Assembly: GCF_038900095.1 (NCBI RefSeq)
Contig: NZ_JBBMQQ010000003.1
Span: 496,001-560,000 of the forward strand
Direction of reading: 5' to 3'
Source of the DNA: Hoeflea sp038900095
GTDB lineage: Bacteria > Pseudomonadota > Alphaproteobacteria > Rhizobiales > Rhizobiaceae
Length of the DNA: 64,000 nt
This document shows, piece by piece, positions 24,421-33,939 of the stretch (positions are counted from its first letter, which is position 1; every line of letters begins with the position of its first letter). Below the pieces are notes generated by a model that saw only the letters and a program-made list of their open reading frames with translations, ran no database searches and was not told the DNA's origin. The translations under genes and the position numbers were made by a program.

Positions 24421-26331
24421 ATGTCGAGCCGTTATGCTGAGGTTTATGAGAGCTGGCGCGGGAATCCGGAAGGATTCTGGATGGATCAGGCTGCTGCGAT
24501 TGACTGGTTCACCAAGCCGGAAACAGCGTTCGATCCGGATATCGGAGTCTATGGCGGCTGGTATCCGGATGGTGTCACCAACACCTGTTACAACTGCCTT
24601 GACCGGCATGTTGCCGGTGGCCGTGGCGAACAGGCGGCGCTGATCTACGACAGCCCGATCACCGGCTCCAAACGGTCCATCAGCTATGCGGAGATGCTGG
24701 CGGAAGTGGAGGCTTTCGCCGGCGCCTTGTCCGACAAGGGCGTTGGCAAGGGTGACCGGATCGTCATCTACATGCCGATGGTGCCCGAGGCGATCGTGGC
24801 GATGCTGGCCTGCGCCCGGCTTGGCGCCATCCATTCGGTGGTGTTTGGCGGGTTCGCGGCACATGAACTGGCCACCCGGATCGAGGACAGCCAGGCCAAG
24901 CTGATCATCAGCGCGTCCTGCGGTATCGAACCGGGGCGGATCGTTGCCTACAAGCCGCTGCTTGATGCCGCGATCGAGCACTCGCAGCACAAGCCGGAAG
25001 CGACGATCGTGCTGCAGCGCGAGCAGCATCGCTGCGAGCTGATCGAGGGACGCGATTTCGACTACGCAAGCCTGGTGGCGGCAAATGCCGGCCGGAAAAT
25101 AGCCTGCACGCCGGTTGCGGCCACCGATCCGCTCTATGTTCTCTATACATCGGGCACGACAGGCCAGCCAAAGGGCGTGGTGCGGGACAATGGCGGCCAC
25201 ATGGCTGCGCTCTACTGGTCCATGCATGCGATGTACGGGGTCAAGCCGGGCGAAGTGTTCTGGGCGGCATCCGACATCGGTTGGGTCGTCGGTCACTCCT
25301 ACATCGTCTATGCGCCGCTGCTGCACGGCAACACGACGATCGTGTTCGAAGGCAAGCCGGTCGGGACACCCGACGCGGGAACCTTCTGGCGGGTGATTTC
25401 AGAGCATGATGTTGCGGTACTGTTCACCGCTCCGACCGCTTTTCGCGCCATCCGCAAGGAAGACCCGGAAGGCAGCTTTATTGGCAAATACGATATGTCC
25501 GGTTTCAGGGCGCTGTTCCTGGCCGGGGAACGGGCGGATCCGGATACGATCAAGTGGGCCGAGAGGATGCTCAACGTGCCCGTCATCGATCACTGGTGGC
25601 AGACAGAGACCGGCTGGACCATTGCCGGCAACCCGATGGGGCTTGGCCTGCTGCCGGTGAAATACGGCTCTCCGGCCGTGCCGATGCCCGGCTATGACGT
25701 GCAGGTGCTTGATGATGATGGTCATCCGGTTCCCGCCGGGACGCTCGGCAACATCGTGGTCAAATTGCCGCTGCCGCCGGGATGCCTGCCGACGCTGTGG
25801 AATGCCGAAGACCGGTTCCGCGACGCCTATCTGGCCGAATTCCCCGGCTACTACAAAACCGCCGATGCAGGGTTCGTCGACGAGGATGGCTATCTGTTCA
25901 TCATGGCGCGCACCGATGACATCATCAACGTGGCCGGCCACCGGTTGTCGACCGGCGGGATGGAAGAAGCGGTCTCGGGCCATCCGGATGTGATGGAATG
26001 CGCGGTGATCGGCATTGCCGACAGCATGAAGGGCCAGATTCCGGCCGGTTTCATCGTCGTCAACAACACCCATGGCCGGAGCGATGACGACGTCGAGAAG
26101 GAAGTCGTGAAGCTGGTTCGCGAGGAAATCGGGCCGGTGGCGGCGTTCAAGACAGTGATGGTGGTCAAGCGGCTTCCGAAAACCCGGTCCGGCAAGATCC
26201 TGCGGGCAACCATGCAGAAGATCGCCGATGGCCAGGAGTGGAAGATGCCGGCAACCATCGATGATCCCGGGGTTCTCGACGAGATTGCCGAGGTTCTGGC
26301 AAAGCGCGGGATCGTCAAGAAGAGCGATTGA
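24421..26331 (+). CDS. prpE: Propionyl-CoA synthetase (PrpE type)
   Basis: 636 residues. Adenylate-forming ligase converting propionate, ATP and CoA to propionyl-CoA. The N-terminal ACS domain has TNTCYNCLDRHV, typical of PrpE. The ATP loop is YVLYTSGTTGQPKGVVRDNGGH, then HWWQTETGWTIAGNP (aromatic/acid motif), TADAGFVDEDGYLFIMARTDDIINVAGHRLS (hinge), and LPKTRSGKILRAT with the catalytic, acylatable lysine. ATG 24421 has a strong GGAGGAG 6 bases upstream. An SDR gene follows 155 bases later. Substrate preference for propionate over other short acids is inferred from family resemblance. Confidence 0.9.
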   Translation: MSSRYAEVYESWRGNPEGFWMDQAAAIDWFTKPETAFDPDIGVYGGWYPDGVTNTCYNCLDRHVAGGRGEQAALIYDSPITGSKRSISYAEMLAEVEAFAGALSDKGVGKGDRIVIYMPMVPEAIVAMLACARLGAIHSVVFGGFAAHELATRIEDSQAKLIISASCGIEPGRIVAYKPLLDAAIEHSQHKPEATIVLQREQHRCELIEGRDFDYASLVAANAGRKIACTPVAATDPLYVLYTSGTTGQPKGVVRDNGGHMAALYWSMHAMYGVKPGEVFWAASDIGWVVGHSYIVYAPLLHGNTTIVFEGKPVGTPDAGTFWRVISEHDVAVLFTAPTAFRAIRKEDPEGSFIGKYDMSGFRALFLAGERADPDTIKWAERMLNVPVIDHWWQTETGWTIAGNPMGLGLLPVKYGSPAVPMPGYDVQVLDDDGHPVPAGTLGNIVVKLPLPPGCLPTLWNAEDRFRDAYLAEFPGYYKTADAGFVDEDGYLFIMARTDDIINVAGHRLSTGGMEEAVSGHPDVMECAVIGIADSMKGQIPAGFIVVNNTHGRSDDDVEKEVVKLVREEIGPVAAFKTVMVVKRLPKTRSGKILRATMQKIADGQEWKMPATIDDPGVLDEIAEVLAKRGIVKKSD

Positions 26332-26486
26332 CCTCGCGTTGCGTCCGCGTCAATGTCCCGCCGCTTCGCTACAGCATCAGTCCGGATCTCAATTGCGATT
26401 TGCGGACTGGTGCGTGGAACTGACAGGTTAGAGCGATCCATGCGCCTCACTTACAAGGCGCGGGGCTCTATGAAAGGGATAGACTC

Positions 26487-27272
26487 ATGAGACTGGATGG
26501 ACGAACAGCCATTGTAACCGGTGGCGCCAAGGGTATCGGGCTGGCCATCGTGCGCCGCCTGGCGGCCGAGGGCGCCAAGGTGATGATCGCCGATATTGAC
26601 GAGGCCGCCGGTGCGGCTGCGGTGGACGCGGTTTCCGGCGATGGCGAGGTGCGGTTCACGCAAACCGATGTCTCCGAACGGCTTGATGTGCACAACTTGG
26701 TGGCCAAGACGATCGATGCCTTCGGTTCGATCAATGCGCTGGTCAACAATGCCGGTATCGTTCACGGCGCCGATTTCCTTGATATAGAAGAAGCCGATTT
26801 CGATCGGGTTCTGGGCGTCAATCTCAAGAGCGTGTTCCTGTGCGGGCAGGCCGTGGCGCGGCACATGGTGGAGCAGGTCGCAAACGGCGAAGAACCGGGT
26901 TCGATCGTCAACATGTCCTCGATCAACGATACTTTCGCCATCGCCAACCAGGTTCCCTACTCGGTTTCCAAGGGCGGCGTGAGCCAGTTGACCAAGGTGA
27001 TGGCGCTGTCGCTGGCGCCGCACGGCATCCGCGTCAACGCGGTCGGGCCAGGCTCGATCATGACCGACCTGCTGGCGTCCGTGGCCGATGATCCCGAAGC
27101 CCGGAACCGGATCTTGTCGCGCACCCCGCTTGGGCGTATCGGCGAACCGTCGGAAATCGCGGCTGTGACCGCATTCCTGCTTTCCGGCGATGCCAGCTAT
27201 GTGACCGGCCAGACGATCTATGCCGATGGTGGCCGTATGCCGCTGAACTACACGGTTCCGGTCAAGGAATAG
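26487..27272 (+). CDS. Short-chain dehydrogenase/reductase (SDR), classical type
   Basis: 261 residues, a typical classical SDR. The cofactor motif TGGAKGIG is at 11-18, DI at the end of beta 2 suggests NAD(H) preference, and NNAG is near residue 90. The catalytic Ser and YSVSK triad follow (NMSSINDTFAIANQVPYSVSKGG), then VNAVGPGSIMTDL and the C-terminal SYVTGQTIYADGGRMPLNY. Related enzymes oxidise sugars, steroids or 3-hydroxyacyl groups; the substrate cannot be read from sequence. It has a ribosome-binding site (GAAAGG) and lies downstream of prpE, ending at a strong hairpin. No direct link to propionate metabolism is shown. Confidence 0.9.
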   Translation: MRLDGRTAIVTGGAKGIGLAIVRRLAAEGAKVMIADIDEAAGAAAVDAVSGDGEVRFTQTDVSERLDVHNLVAKTIDAFGSINALVNNAGIVHGADFLDIEEADFDRVLGVNLKSVFLCGQAVARHMVEQVANGEEPGSIVNMSSINDTFAIANQVPYSVSKGGVSQLTKVMALSLAPHGIRVNAVGPGSIMTDLLASVADDPEARNRILSRTPLGRIGEPSEIAAVTAFLLSGDASYVTGQTIYADGGRMPLNYTVPVKE

Positions 27273-27320
27273 TGCTGCGGCGAAACCGCCCCAGAGGCAG
27301 GTTTAACCTGCCGAAGATAC

Positions 27321-27347
27321 AAAAAGGCCCGGCATTGCCGGGCCTTT
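27321..27347. terminator. Bidirectional terminator between SDR gene and trcR
   Basis: Perfect 11-bp stem AAAGGCCCGGC / GCCGGGCCTTT with an ATT loop. Five A residues on its left side give a T5 run when read leftward, so it terminates trcR well; read rightward it ends with TTTC and should also stop the SDR transcript. Confidence 0.88.
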
Positions 27348-27370
27348 CGCATTCCTGATGAGGAAAAATT

Positions 27371-28063
27371 CTAGTTGTCTTCTTCTTCTTCCGGCTCGGT
27401 GCGCTTCATCGAAGTCAGCTTGGCAAAGACCGCATCTGCGTCGATCTCCTTCTCGCCGTCTTCCTCGAGCGGCATTGCCGATTCGGTTTCGCGGGCAGAT
27501 ACCAGAACGCTGTCATGTTCCGACCCGGCGAGTGCGCCACGGTTCTTGGAAGCGCGTTCGACTTCGAGATCGAGATCGATCTGGGTGCAGAGCCCCAGGG
27601 TCACAGGATCCATCGGTGTCAGGTTGGCGGCGTTCCAGTGGGTGCGGCCGCGGATCTGTTCGATGGTCGACTTGGTGGTGCCGACCAGGCGCGAAACCTG
27701 CGCGTCCTTGAGTTCGGGATGGTTGCGCACCAGCCAGAGGATGGCATTGGGCCGATCCTGGCGCTTGGAAACCGGGGTATAGCGCGGTCCCTTGCGCTTG
27801 GCTTCGGGAACGCGAACCTTTGGTTCCAGCAATTTCAGCCTGAGTTCGGGGTTGGCTTCCGCGGCGGCGATGTCTTCGCGCGAGAGCTGTCCGGTGCCAA
27901 TCGGGTCGAGGCCCTTGATGCCTTGAGAGGCTTCGCCGTCGGCGATCGCCTTCACCTCGAGCGGGTGAAGTTTGCAAAACTGCGCGATCTGATCGAAGCT
28001 CAATGCAGTGTTGTCAACGAGCCAGACGGCGGTCGCCTTAGGCATGAGAAGCTGCTGTGCCAT
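27371..28063 (-). CDS. trcR: DUF1013 family protein, cell-cycle transcriptional regulator TrcR-like
   Basis: 230 residues, beginning MAQQLLMPKATAVWLVDNTALSFDQIAQFCKLHPLEVKAIADGE, an N-terminal HTH-like region. KDAQVSRLVGTTKSTIEQIRGRTHWNAANLTPMDPVTLGLC is the most conserved block and looks like a second HTH. The C-terminal tail is very acidic (EEEEDN). The family is restricted to alphaproteobacteria; relatives are annotated as the cell-cycle regulator TrcR, but I know no mechanism that I can confirm here. ATG 28063 is preferred over the longer frame to 28216 because GGAGGA lies about 9 bases upstream. It is convergent with the SDR gene. Confidence 0.87.
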   Translation of the reverse strand: MAQQLLMPKATAVWLVDNTALSFDQIAQFCKLHPLEVKAIADGEASQGIKGLDPIGTGQLSREDIAAAEANPELRLKLLEPKVRVPEAKRKGPRYTPVSKRQDRPNAILWLVRNHPELKDAQVSRLVGTTKSTIEQIRGRTHWNAANLTPMDPVTLGLCTQIDLDLEVERASKNRGALAGSEHDSVLVSARETESAMPLEEDGEKEIDADAVFAKLTSMKRTEPEEEEDN

Positions 28064-28304
28064 GAATACAATCCTCCTGTCCGTCCGCTCCGGGGGCGCG
28101 GGCCGTGGATGAAACCACCATTTCCGGGAAATCGGCGTTCTTATAACCGCAAGCCCGTTTAATTGCAATTGTTGCTGCATGGTTTCGCAAACCGGCCCAT
28201 TGTCTAATTGCAGCAATGATTTGCGCTGGTATTAATGGTCGTCATGGAAGTCGGGTTGCGTTTAAATTGTTGTCAGGCGTATGCCCGTTAGTGAGGAGGT
28301 CCCA

Positions 28305-30257
<1,953 letters not shown>

Positions 30258-30275
30258 TTTTTCAGCATCCTGATC

Positions 30276-30311
30276 GAGAGGCCCGCCTGGCAGATCCGGG
30301 CGGGCCTTTCT
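30276..30311 (+). terminator. Terminator-like hairpin after acs
   Basis: Stem GAGAGGCCCGCC / GGCGGGCCTTTC (one G-T pair), with a small inner stem in the loop. The tail is only moderately T-rich. It lies between acs and the convergent 114-residue gene and may serve both. Confidence 0.65.
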
Positions 30312-30325
30312 CGTTCGGTAACCGG

Positions 30326-30670
30326 CTACTTGTCGGTGAATTCAGTCAGCAACTCTGCATAAAGCCCGGGATCGAGGATTTTTTCTCCGGTGTGCAGCAA
30401 CCAGGGTTCGGCCTGCCGCGTCGGGTCCTGCAGGATGGTTCCGCAAGCGTCCACATAGCCACGAAAGATCCTGTATGTGGTGCAGCTGCCTTCAAAACCG
30501 CTGATCTCGAAGCCGCGATATCCGAGGTCCGGAAGCGGGGGCATCGCCCCCGGTTCGGCCGCGGAGAGACCTGAGACAAGCGAGACCATCGCAAGCGACT
30601 GTTCCACCCCGAGTTGCCATTGCGGGTTGGGCAGTCCCGAGAATATGTCCAGAATTACACGCAGATTCAT
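30326..30670 (-). CDS. Hypothetical protein, stand-alone SGLxNP module
   Basis: 114 residues, no signal peptide or membrane segment. It is recognisably related to the N-terminal part of the neighbouring 282-residue protein: VILDIFSGLPNPQW against VTVDMFSGLENPSF, and LGYRGFEIS against LGYRGFRVS at similar spacing. It therefore looks like the same module without the C-terminal domain. It lies 60 bases downstream of that gene on the same strand, with AGGA 7 bases before its ATG, so the two are probably cotranscribed. The motif resembles the SGRPNP proteins I have seen annotated as hypothetical in other bacteria; no function is known to me. Confidence 0.75.
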   Translation of the reverse strand: MNLRVILDIFSGLPNPQWQLGVEQSLAMVSLVSGLSAAEPGAMPPLPDLGYRGFEISGFEGSCTTYRIFRGYVDACGTILQDPTRQAEPWLLHTGEKILDPGLYAELLTEFTDK

Positions 30671-30730
30671 CGGATTGTCCTGGGCCGGACCCCGGCAGCG
30701 CCGGAGCCCGGATGGTGGTTGTTGCCAAGT

Positions 30731-31579
30731 CTATCTGATCGTAACCCAACTGCCGGTGATCATATAGGTGCAAAAAGCGGTGTAGGGGCCGCGGTCGCAG
30801 GTCTTCGGATCGGCGATCGCATTGCCACTGCTGTCGGTGTTGCGCGCAGCCGTCTGGCCGGGTTTGTGCGACCAGCATCCGACATTGTCCTGCCGGTACC
30901 AGTGATAATCGCGTCCGGGCCATATCACCAGGGCGACATACCAGCCCTGGCCAGGTTTGAGCTGCCCGGCGAACCCTGCAGCGGGAATGAGCCCGTCGCT
31001 CTGGGCCGAAGGCTGAACGCCCTTGCAGGACAGTGCGGTGATCGGTTTCCCTGTCGCCCGGCCCGGCTGGGCGAAGGTGTTGGTGGCCTGATTGTTGGCG
31101 TAGTTGTAGCAATTGTTGTACGGCTGGCGGTTCGGCTGGTTCCAGAAACCCGGGTTGTAGGCGGGCGCGTCAGCCGCATTGCAGGGCGGGCATTTGACCT
31201 GGGTCTTGGCCAAGGTTTCAGCCCAGCCGATGCCGGACGTGCGCTCGAATTCCGCAAACAGGAGCGATTTCAGATCATCGTCGCGCAGTGCCTGACCCGA
31301 GAGTTCGATGAGCTGTTTCTCGATCTCGGGAAGGTCGTAAACCTGGAAGGTTTCCTCCGCTCCCCTGGACGCAAACAGCTCAGGCGTCTGCTTGTCCTGC
31401 CCGCCGATGTGGCTCACCCTGAAACCGCGGTATCCAAGCACCGATGGACGGGGCAATTCCGCCAGCCGGCTCTGGTTTGCCTCGAGGCCGGACAGGATGT
31501 TGCGGCTCTCGTCGTCTCCGATCACGAAACTCGGGTTTTCCAGACCCGAAAACATATCGACAGTTACTAGCAACGGCAT
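30731..31579 (-). CDS. Hypothetical two-domain protein: SGLxNP module plus Cys/His-rich, possibly papain-like domain
   Basis: 282 residues with no signal peptide. Residues 1-115 carry the SGLENP module (DMFSGLENPSF at 8-18, LGYRGF at 48-53), shared with the next gene. Residues 125-282 form a second domain: KCPPC (129-133), NNCYNYANNQ with Cys157, TFAQPGRATG, a hydrophobic strand WYVALVIW, DYHWYRQD with His226, GCWSHKPG with His238, then an Asp/Asn-rich NTDSSGNAIADP. The order Cys, strand, His, Asp/Asn is compatible with a papain/NlpC-like peptidase or amidase fold, but this is inference. GGAGGAGA lies 6 bases before ATG. An AT-rich region separates it from the divergent micro-ORF at 31875. 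Confidence 0.8.
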   Translation of the reverse strand: MPLLVTVDMFSGLENPSFVIGDDESRNILSGLEANQSRLAELPRPSVLGYRGFRVSHIGGQDKQTPELFASRGAEETFQVYDLPEIEKQLIELSGQALRDDDLKSLLFAEFERTSGIGWAETLAKTQVKCPPCNAADAPAYNPGFWNQPNRQPYNNCYNYANNQATNTFAQPGRATGKPITALSCKGVQPSAQSDGLIPAAGFAGQLKPGQGWYVALVIWPGRDYHWYRQDNVGCWSHKPGQTAARNTDSSGNAIADPKTCDRGPYTAFCTYMITGSWVTIR

Positions 31580-31858
31580 GGCGGTTCTCCTCCCGTAAAG
31601 GTTTAGCGAGAACTGATAATACGCTCGAAATGCAATTTATGCTATTAAAATTGAATTTGTAAACGCAATAGGTGTGTCTCACAAAATCACCCGCGGTTTT
31701 CCTGAAACTCCCAATTCTTTGGATTTACTGCGTTTATTTGATTGTTCCGGTGATGTCGCGCACTCTGGAGGATCGGCGGAAATACCGCCCGGATAATGTC
31801 GTGAAAAGGGTTGGCAAGTGCCGGACTTTGTCTCACACTGATTGCGTCTTCAACAATT
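31580..31858. other. AT-rich intergenic region of the accessory patch
   Basis: About 280 bases between the divergent 282-residue gene and the micro-ORF. Positions about 31610-31740 are markedly more AT-rich than the flanking genes. An imperfect inverted repeat TAAACGCAATA (31660-31670) and TACTGCGTTTA (31726-31736) is present, and a short stem GGCGG/CCGCC sits at 31775-31789. Both divergent promoters must lie here. I see no convincing gene; a 35-codon frame at 31753-31860 lacks a ribosome-binding site. Confidence 0.6.
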
Positions 31859-31873
31859 GAAAGGAGGTGATCC
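31859..31873 (+). promoter_or_regulatory. Extended Shine-Dalgarno sequence (15-base anti-16S match)
   Basis: GAAAGGAGGTGATCC is, as far as I know the alphaproteobacterial 16S 3' end (GGATCACCTCCTTTCT), complementary over all 15 bases. The GGAGG core is 7 bases before ATG 31875. Ordinary genes in this window match 4 to 7 bases. Such a long match implies very strong ribosome recruitment or a regulatory role. Confidence 0.8.
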
Positions 31874-31874
31874 G

Positions 31875-31940
31875 ATGTCGAGTGATTCCCAAAAGCCGGT
31901 TCGTACGATTCGGATTGCCGGACTTCGGAGCAGCCTCTGA
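31875..31940 (+). CDS. 21-residue micro-ORF (candidate peptide gene)
   Basis: A short frame of 21 codons plus TGA, beginning MSSDSQKP and ending PVRTIRIAGLRSSL. It is basic, with no cysteine or aromatic residues and no signal peptide. Support for a real gene is the exceptional Shine-Dalgarno at ideal spacing and a strong intrinsic terminator 78 bases after the stop, together making a complete tiny transcription unit. It could be a regulatory leader peptide, a small functional or precursor peptide, or a truncated remnant of a longer small protein. A +1 shift near the end would add about 16 residues up to a TGA at about 31980. Function unknown. Confidence 0.5.
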   Translation: MSSDSQKPVRTIRIAGLRSSL

Positions 31941-32017
31941 AGAGCCGGGGATACTGGCAAGTCCCGATCCATTGCTGATGTGATCGGGCAGGCGTCCAAC
32001 CGGCGCTGGAATTCACG

Positions 32018-32045
32018 AAGGCCACCCCTTGGGGGTGGCCTTTTT
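32018..32045 (+). terminator. Rho-independent terminator after the micro-ORF
   Basis: 10-bp stem AAGGCCACCC / GGGTGGCCTT with a CTTGG loop, followed by further T residues. It reads rightward and so ends the micro-ORF transcript rather than that of the leftward nuclease gene, whose stop is at 32076. Confidence 0.88.
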
Positions 32046-32075
32046 GATGTCTGCCTTCGTCCCGTTCAACCGGAC

Positions 32076-32546
32076 CTATCCGGCGCATTGCGGCTTGTGG
32101 CGCCTGCCGCCCTGGTAGGGCCGGGCCAGTCCGCTCTCCAGCATGGCGGAGGCGACGTCGCGGGTTCCGGCCCTGATGTCGGCCAGCACCCTGCCATAGT
32201 ACTTTCCGCCTGCGACATTGATCAGCTCGACTGTCGGGAAGCCTGTCACCAGCCGTTCAAGCTCATTGCGCGCCAAAAGTGCTGCGGCGCGCTGGTCTGC
32301 GCAGCGGGAGCGGCGCTCCGGTGTGTCGATGCCGCGCAGGCGGACCGATACGCGTACCGCATGTCCGGGCCAGGGATGGGCATCGACCTCGATGGTATCG
32401 CCGTCGATGATCCGTACGATTTGCGCGGAGACCGGCCCGGGGACGCTGCTCCATTGCCTTTCGGTCGCGCCAACGGTGTCGATCAGGCCCCAGGCGAGGC
32501 CAAGTGACAAAAGGAAGGCAAAGACCGGGCGCGAATCATTGAACAT
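32076..32546 (-). CDS. Secreted thermonuclease-family (SNase-like) nuclease
   Basis: 156 residues. Residues 1-27 look like a signal peptide (PVFAFLLSLGLAWGLIDTVGA), so the enzyme is periplasmic or secreted. The SNase OB-fold is complete in its active-site positions: IIDGDTIEV (Asp48, Asp50), RLRGIDTPE (Arg69, Asp74, Glu77) and GKYYGRVLADI (Arg119). These correspond to the calcium-binding and catalytic residues of staphylococcal nuclease, which cleaves DNA and RNA to 3'-nucleotides. The C terminus ends at a basic stretch. It stands alone, leftward, followed by the small SDHAF4-like gene upstream on the same strand. Confidence 0.9.
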   Translation of the reverse strand: MFNDSRPVFAFLLSLGLAWGLIDTVGATERQWSSVPGPVSAQIVRIIDGDTIEVDAHPWPGHAVRVSVRLRGIDTPERRSRCADQRAAALLARNELERLVTGFPTVELINVAGGKYYGRVLADIRAGTRDVASAMLESGLARPYQGGRRHKPQCAG

Positions 32547-32594
32547 GGATGCGGAATATATTCCTATATCCCGGGTTGATCAACTGCAGGCGGC

Positions 32595-32855
32595 TCAGAA
32601 ATCGATGGCGCGGCCGTTGATCTCCCAGTCGCCGAACCGGGCCGGGTCGGCACCGCCGCGTCCGCCGATTTCCCTTTCAGCCGCACGGGTTTGCAGATCC
32701 TGAGCCTTGCGCCGGGCTTCTGCTTCCGCCAGCGCACGCCGGGCCGCGGGGGTCAGGGGACGCTTCGGTGCAGTTTCCGCACCGTCAGCCTGATGCCCGG
32801 CTTGGTTTTCGGGCGGCTGGTTCATCGTGTCATCGGGATTGTCGTGTTTGCTCAT
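32595..32855 (-). CDS. DUF1674 / SDHAF4-like succinate dehydrogenase assembly factor
   Basis: 86 residues. The C-terminal block EIGGRGGADPARFGDWEINGRAIDF is the DUF1674 hallmark (PEIGGxxGPxPTRYGDWExxGxxxDF in mitochondria and alphaproteobacteria). The N-terminal half is hydrophilic and variable. SDHAF4 binds flavinylated SdhA and helps join it to SdhB; a similar role here is inferred from homology. The sdh operon is not in the window. The gene overlaps nothing and is divergent from htpX. Confidence 0.88.
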   Translation of the reverse strand: MSKHDNPDDTMNQPPENQAGHQADGAETAPKRPLTPAARRALAEAEARRKAQDLQTRAAEREIGGRGGADPARFGDWEINGRAIDF

Positions 32856-32991
32856 GGGAGAGGTCTACCAGTCCGGCATCACATTGAAGATTAACTTGAA
32901 ACAACCCATATCTAGCGCCACAAGCGACAAATTCCAAACCCTTGCGCCGGTTAAGGCAAAAGGCGCGAGGTCGCCGGAAAGGATGATACGC

Positions 32992-33939
32992 ATGAACCTT
33001 GTTCGCACTGCTATGCTGATTGCCCTGATGACCGCCCTGTTCATGGGTGTTGGTTACATGATCGGTGGCACTGGCGGGATGATGATTGCCTTCGTTATCG
33101 CCGCTGCGATGAACCTGTTTTCCTACTGGAACTCGGACAAGATGGTGCTGCGCATGCACCATGCTGTCGAAGTGGATGCGCGGACAGCGCCGGAATTCTA
33201 CCAGATCGTCGCCGATCTGGCGCAAAACGCCGGTCTGCCGATGCCGAAAGTCTATGTCATTCACAACCGGCAGCCGAACGCGTTTGCGACCGGCCGCAAT
33301 CCCCAGAACGCAGCGGTGGCCGCTTCGGTCGGCCTGCTCGAAAGTCTGAGCAACGAGGAAGTCGCGGCTGTCATGGCGCATGAGCTGGCGCATGTGCAGA
33401 ACCGCGATACGCTGATCATGACGATCACGGCGACGCTGGCGGGTGCCATTTCCATGCTGGGCAATTTTGCGCTGTTTTTCGGCGGCAATCGCGATAACAA
33501 CAATCCGTTCGGCTTCATTGGGGTTCTCGTGGCGATGATTGTGGCGCCTTTTGCGGCGATGCTGGTGCAGATGACGATCAGCCGGACCCGCGAATATGCT
33601 GCCGACAGGCGCGGCGCGGAAATATGTGGTAATCCGCTCTGGCTGGCCTCGGCACTGCGGAAGATTGCAATGGGCGCCAGCCGTGTCGTCAACGAAGATG
33701 CCGAACGCAATCCGGCGACGGCGCACATGTTCATTATCAATCCGCTGAATGGTCAACGCATGGACAGTTTGTTTTCTACCCACCCGGCAACGGAAAACCG
33801 CATCGCGGCACTGGAAGCGATGGCTGCGGAGATGGCAGCGCCCTCGCCCCGCCGCCCGGCGCGTCCTGGCAGCACTTCGGTTCCCCGGTCCGGGCCGTGG
33901 GGCCGTGACGGTTCAACCCGCAAGGGGCCCTGGTCTTGA
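32992..33939 (+). CDS. htpX: Membrane zinc metalloprotease HtpX
   Basis: 315 residues. M48 peptidase of the inner membrane taking part in quality control of membrane proteins with FtsH. Two N-terminal membrane helices (LVRTAMLIALMTALFMGVGYMIGG and MMIAFVIAAAMNLFSYW) precede the zinc motif HELAH (130-134); further helices follow and the third ligand is in TREYAADRRGAE. The C-terminal tail is Pro/Arg/Ser-rich. ATG 32992 (MNLVRTAM) fits the family and has GGAAAGGA 8 bases upstream; ATG 32983 is an alternative. The stop overlaps the rsmB start. Confidence 0.95.
   Translation: MNLVRTAMLIALMTALFMGVGYMIGGTGGMMIAFVIAAAMNLFSYWNSDKMVLRMHHAVEVDARTAPEFYQIVADLAQNAGLPMPKVYVIHNRQPNAFATGRNPQNAAVAASVGLLESLSNEEVAAVMAHELAHVQNRDTLIMTITATLAGAISMLGNFALFFGGNRDNNNPFGFIGVLVAMIVAPFAAMLVQMTISRTREYAADRRGAEICGNPLWLASALRKIAMGASRVVNEDAERNPATAHMFIINPLNGQRMDSLFSTHPATENRIAALEAMAAEMAAPSPRRPARPGSTSVPRSGPWGRDGSTRKGPWS

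Noticed and set aside
31672..31860. 62-codon plus-strand frame overlapping the AT-rich region before the micro-ORF
   Set aside because: No ribosome-binding site, composition unlike a coding region, and an internal start at 31753 is also unsupported.
31859..31873. Remnant of a 16S rRNA gene 3' end on the minus strand (the sequence reads GGATCACCTCCTTTC there)
   Set aside because: Only 15 bases match and the bases on both sides do not continue into 16S or spacer sequence; the position before an ATG fits a Shine-Dalgarno better.
31687..32088. 133-codon minus-strand frame antisense to the micro-ORF and its terminator
   Set aside because: It runs across a strong hairpin and a Shine-Dalgarno of the opposite strand, has no ribosome-binding site of its own and resembles no protein.
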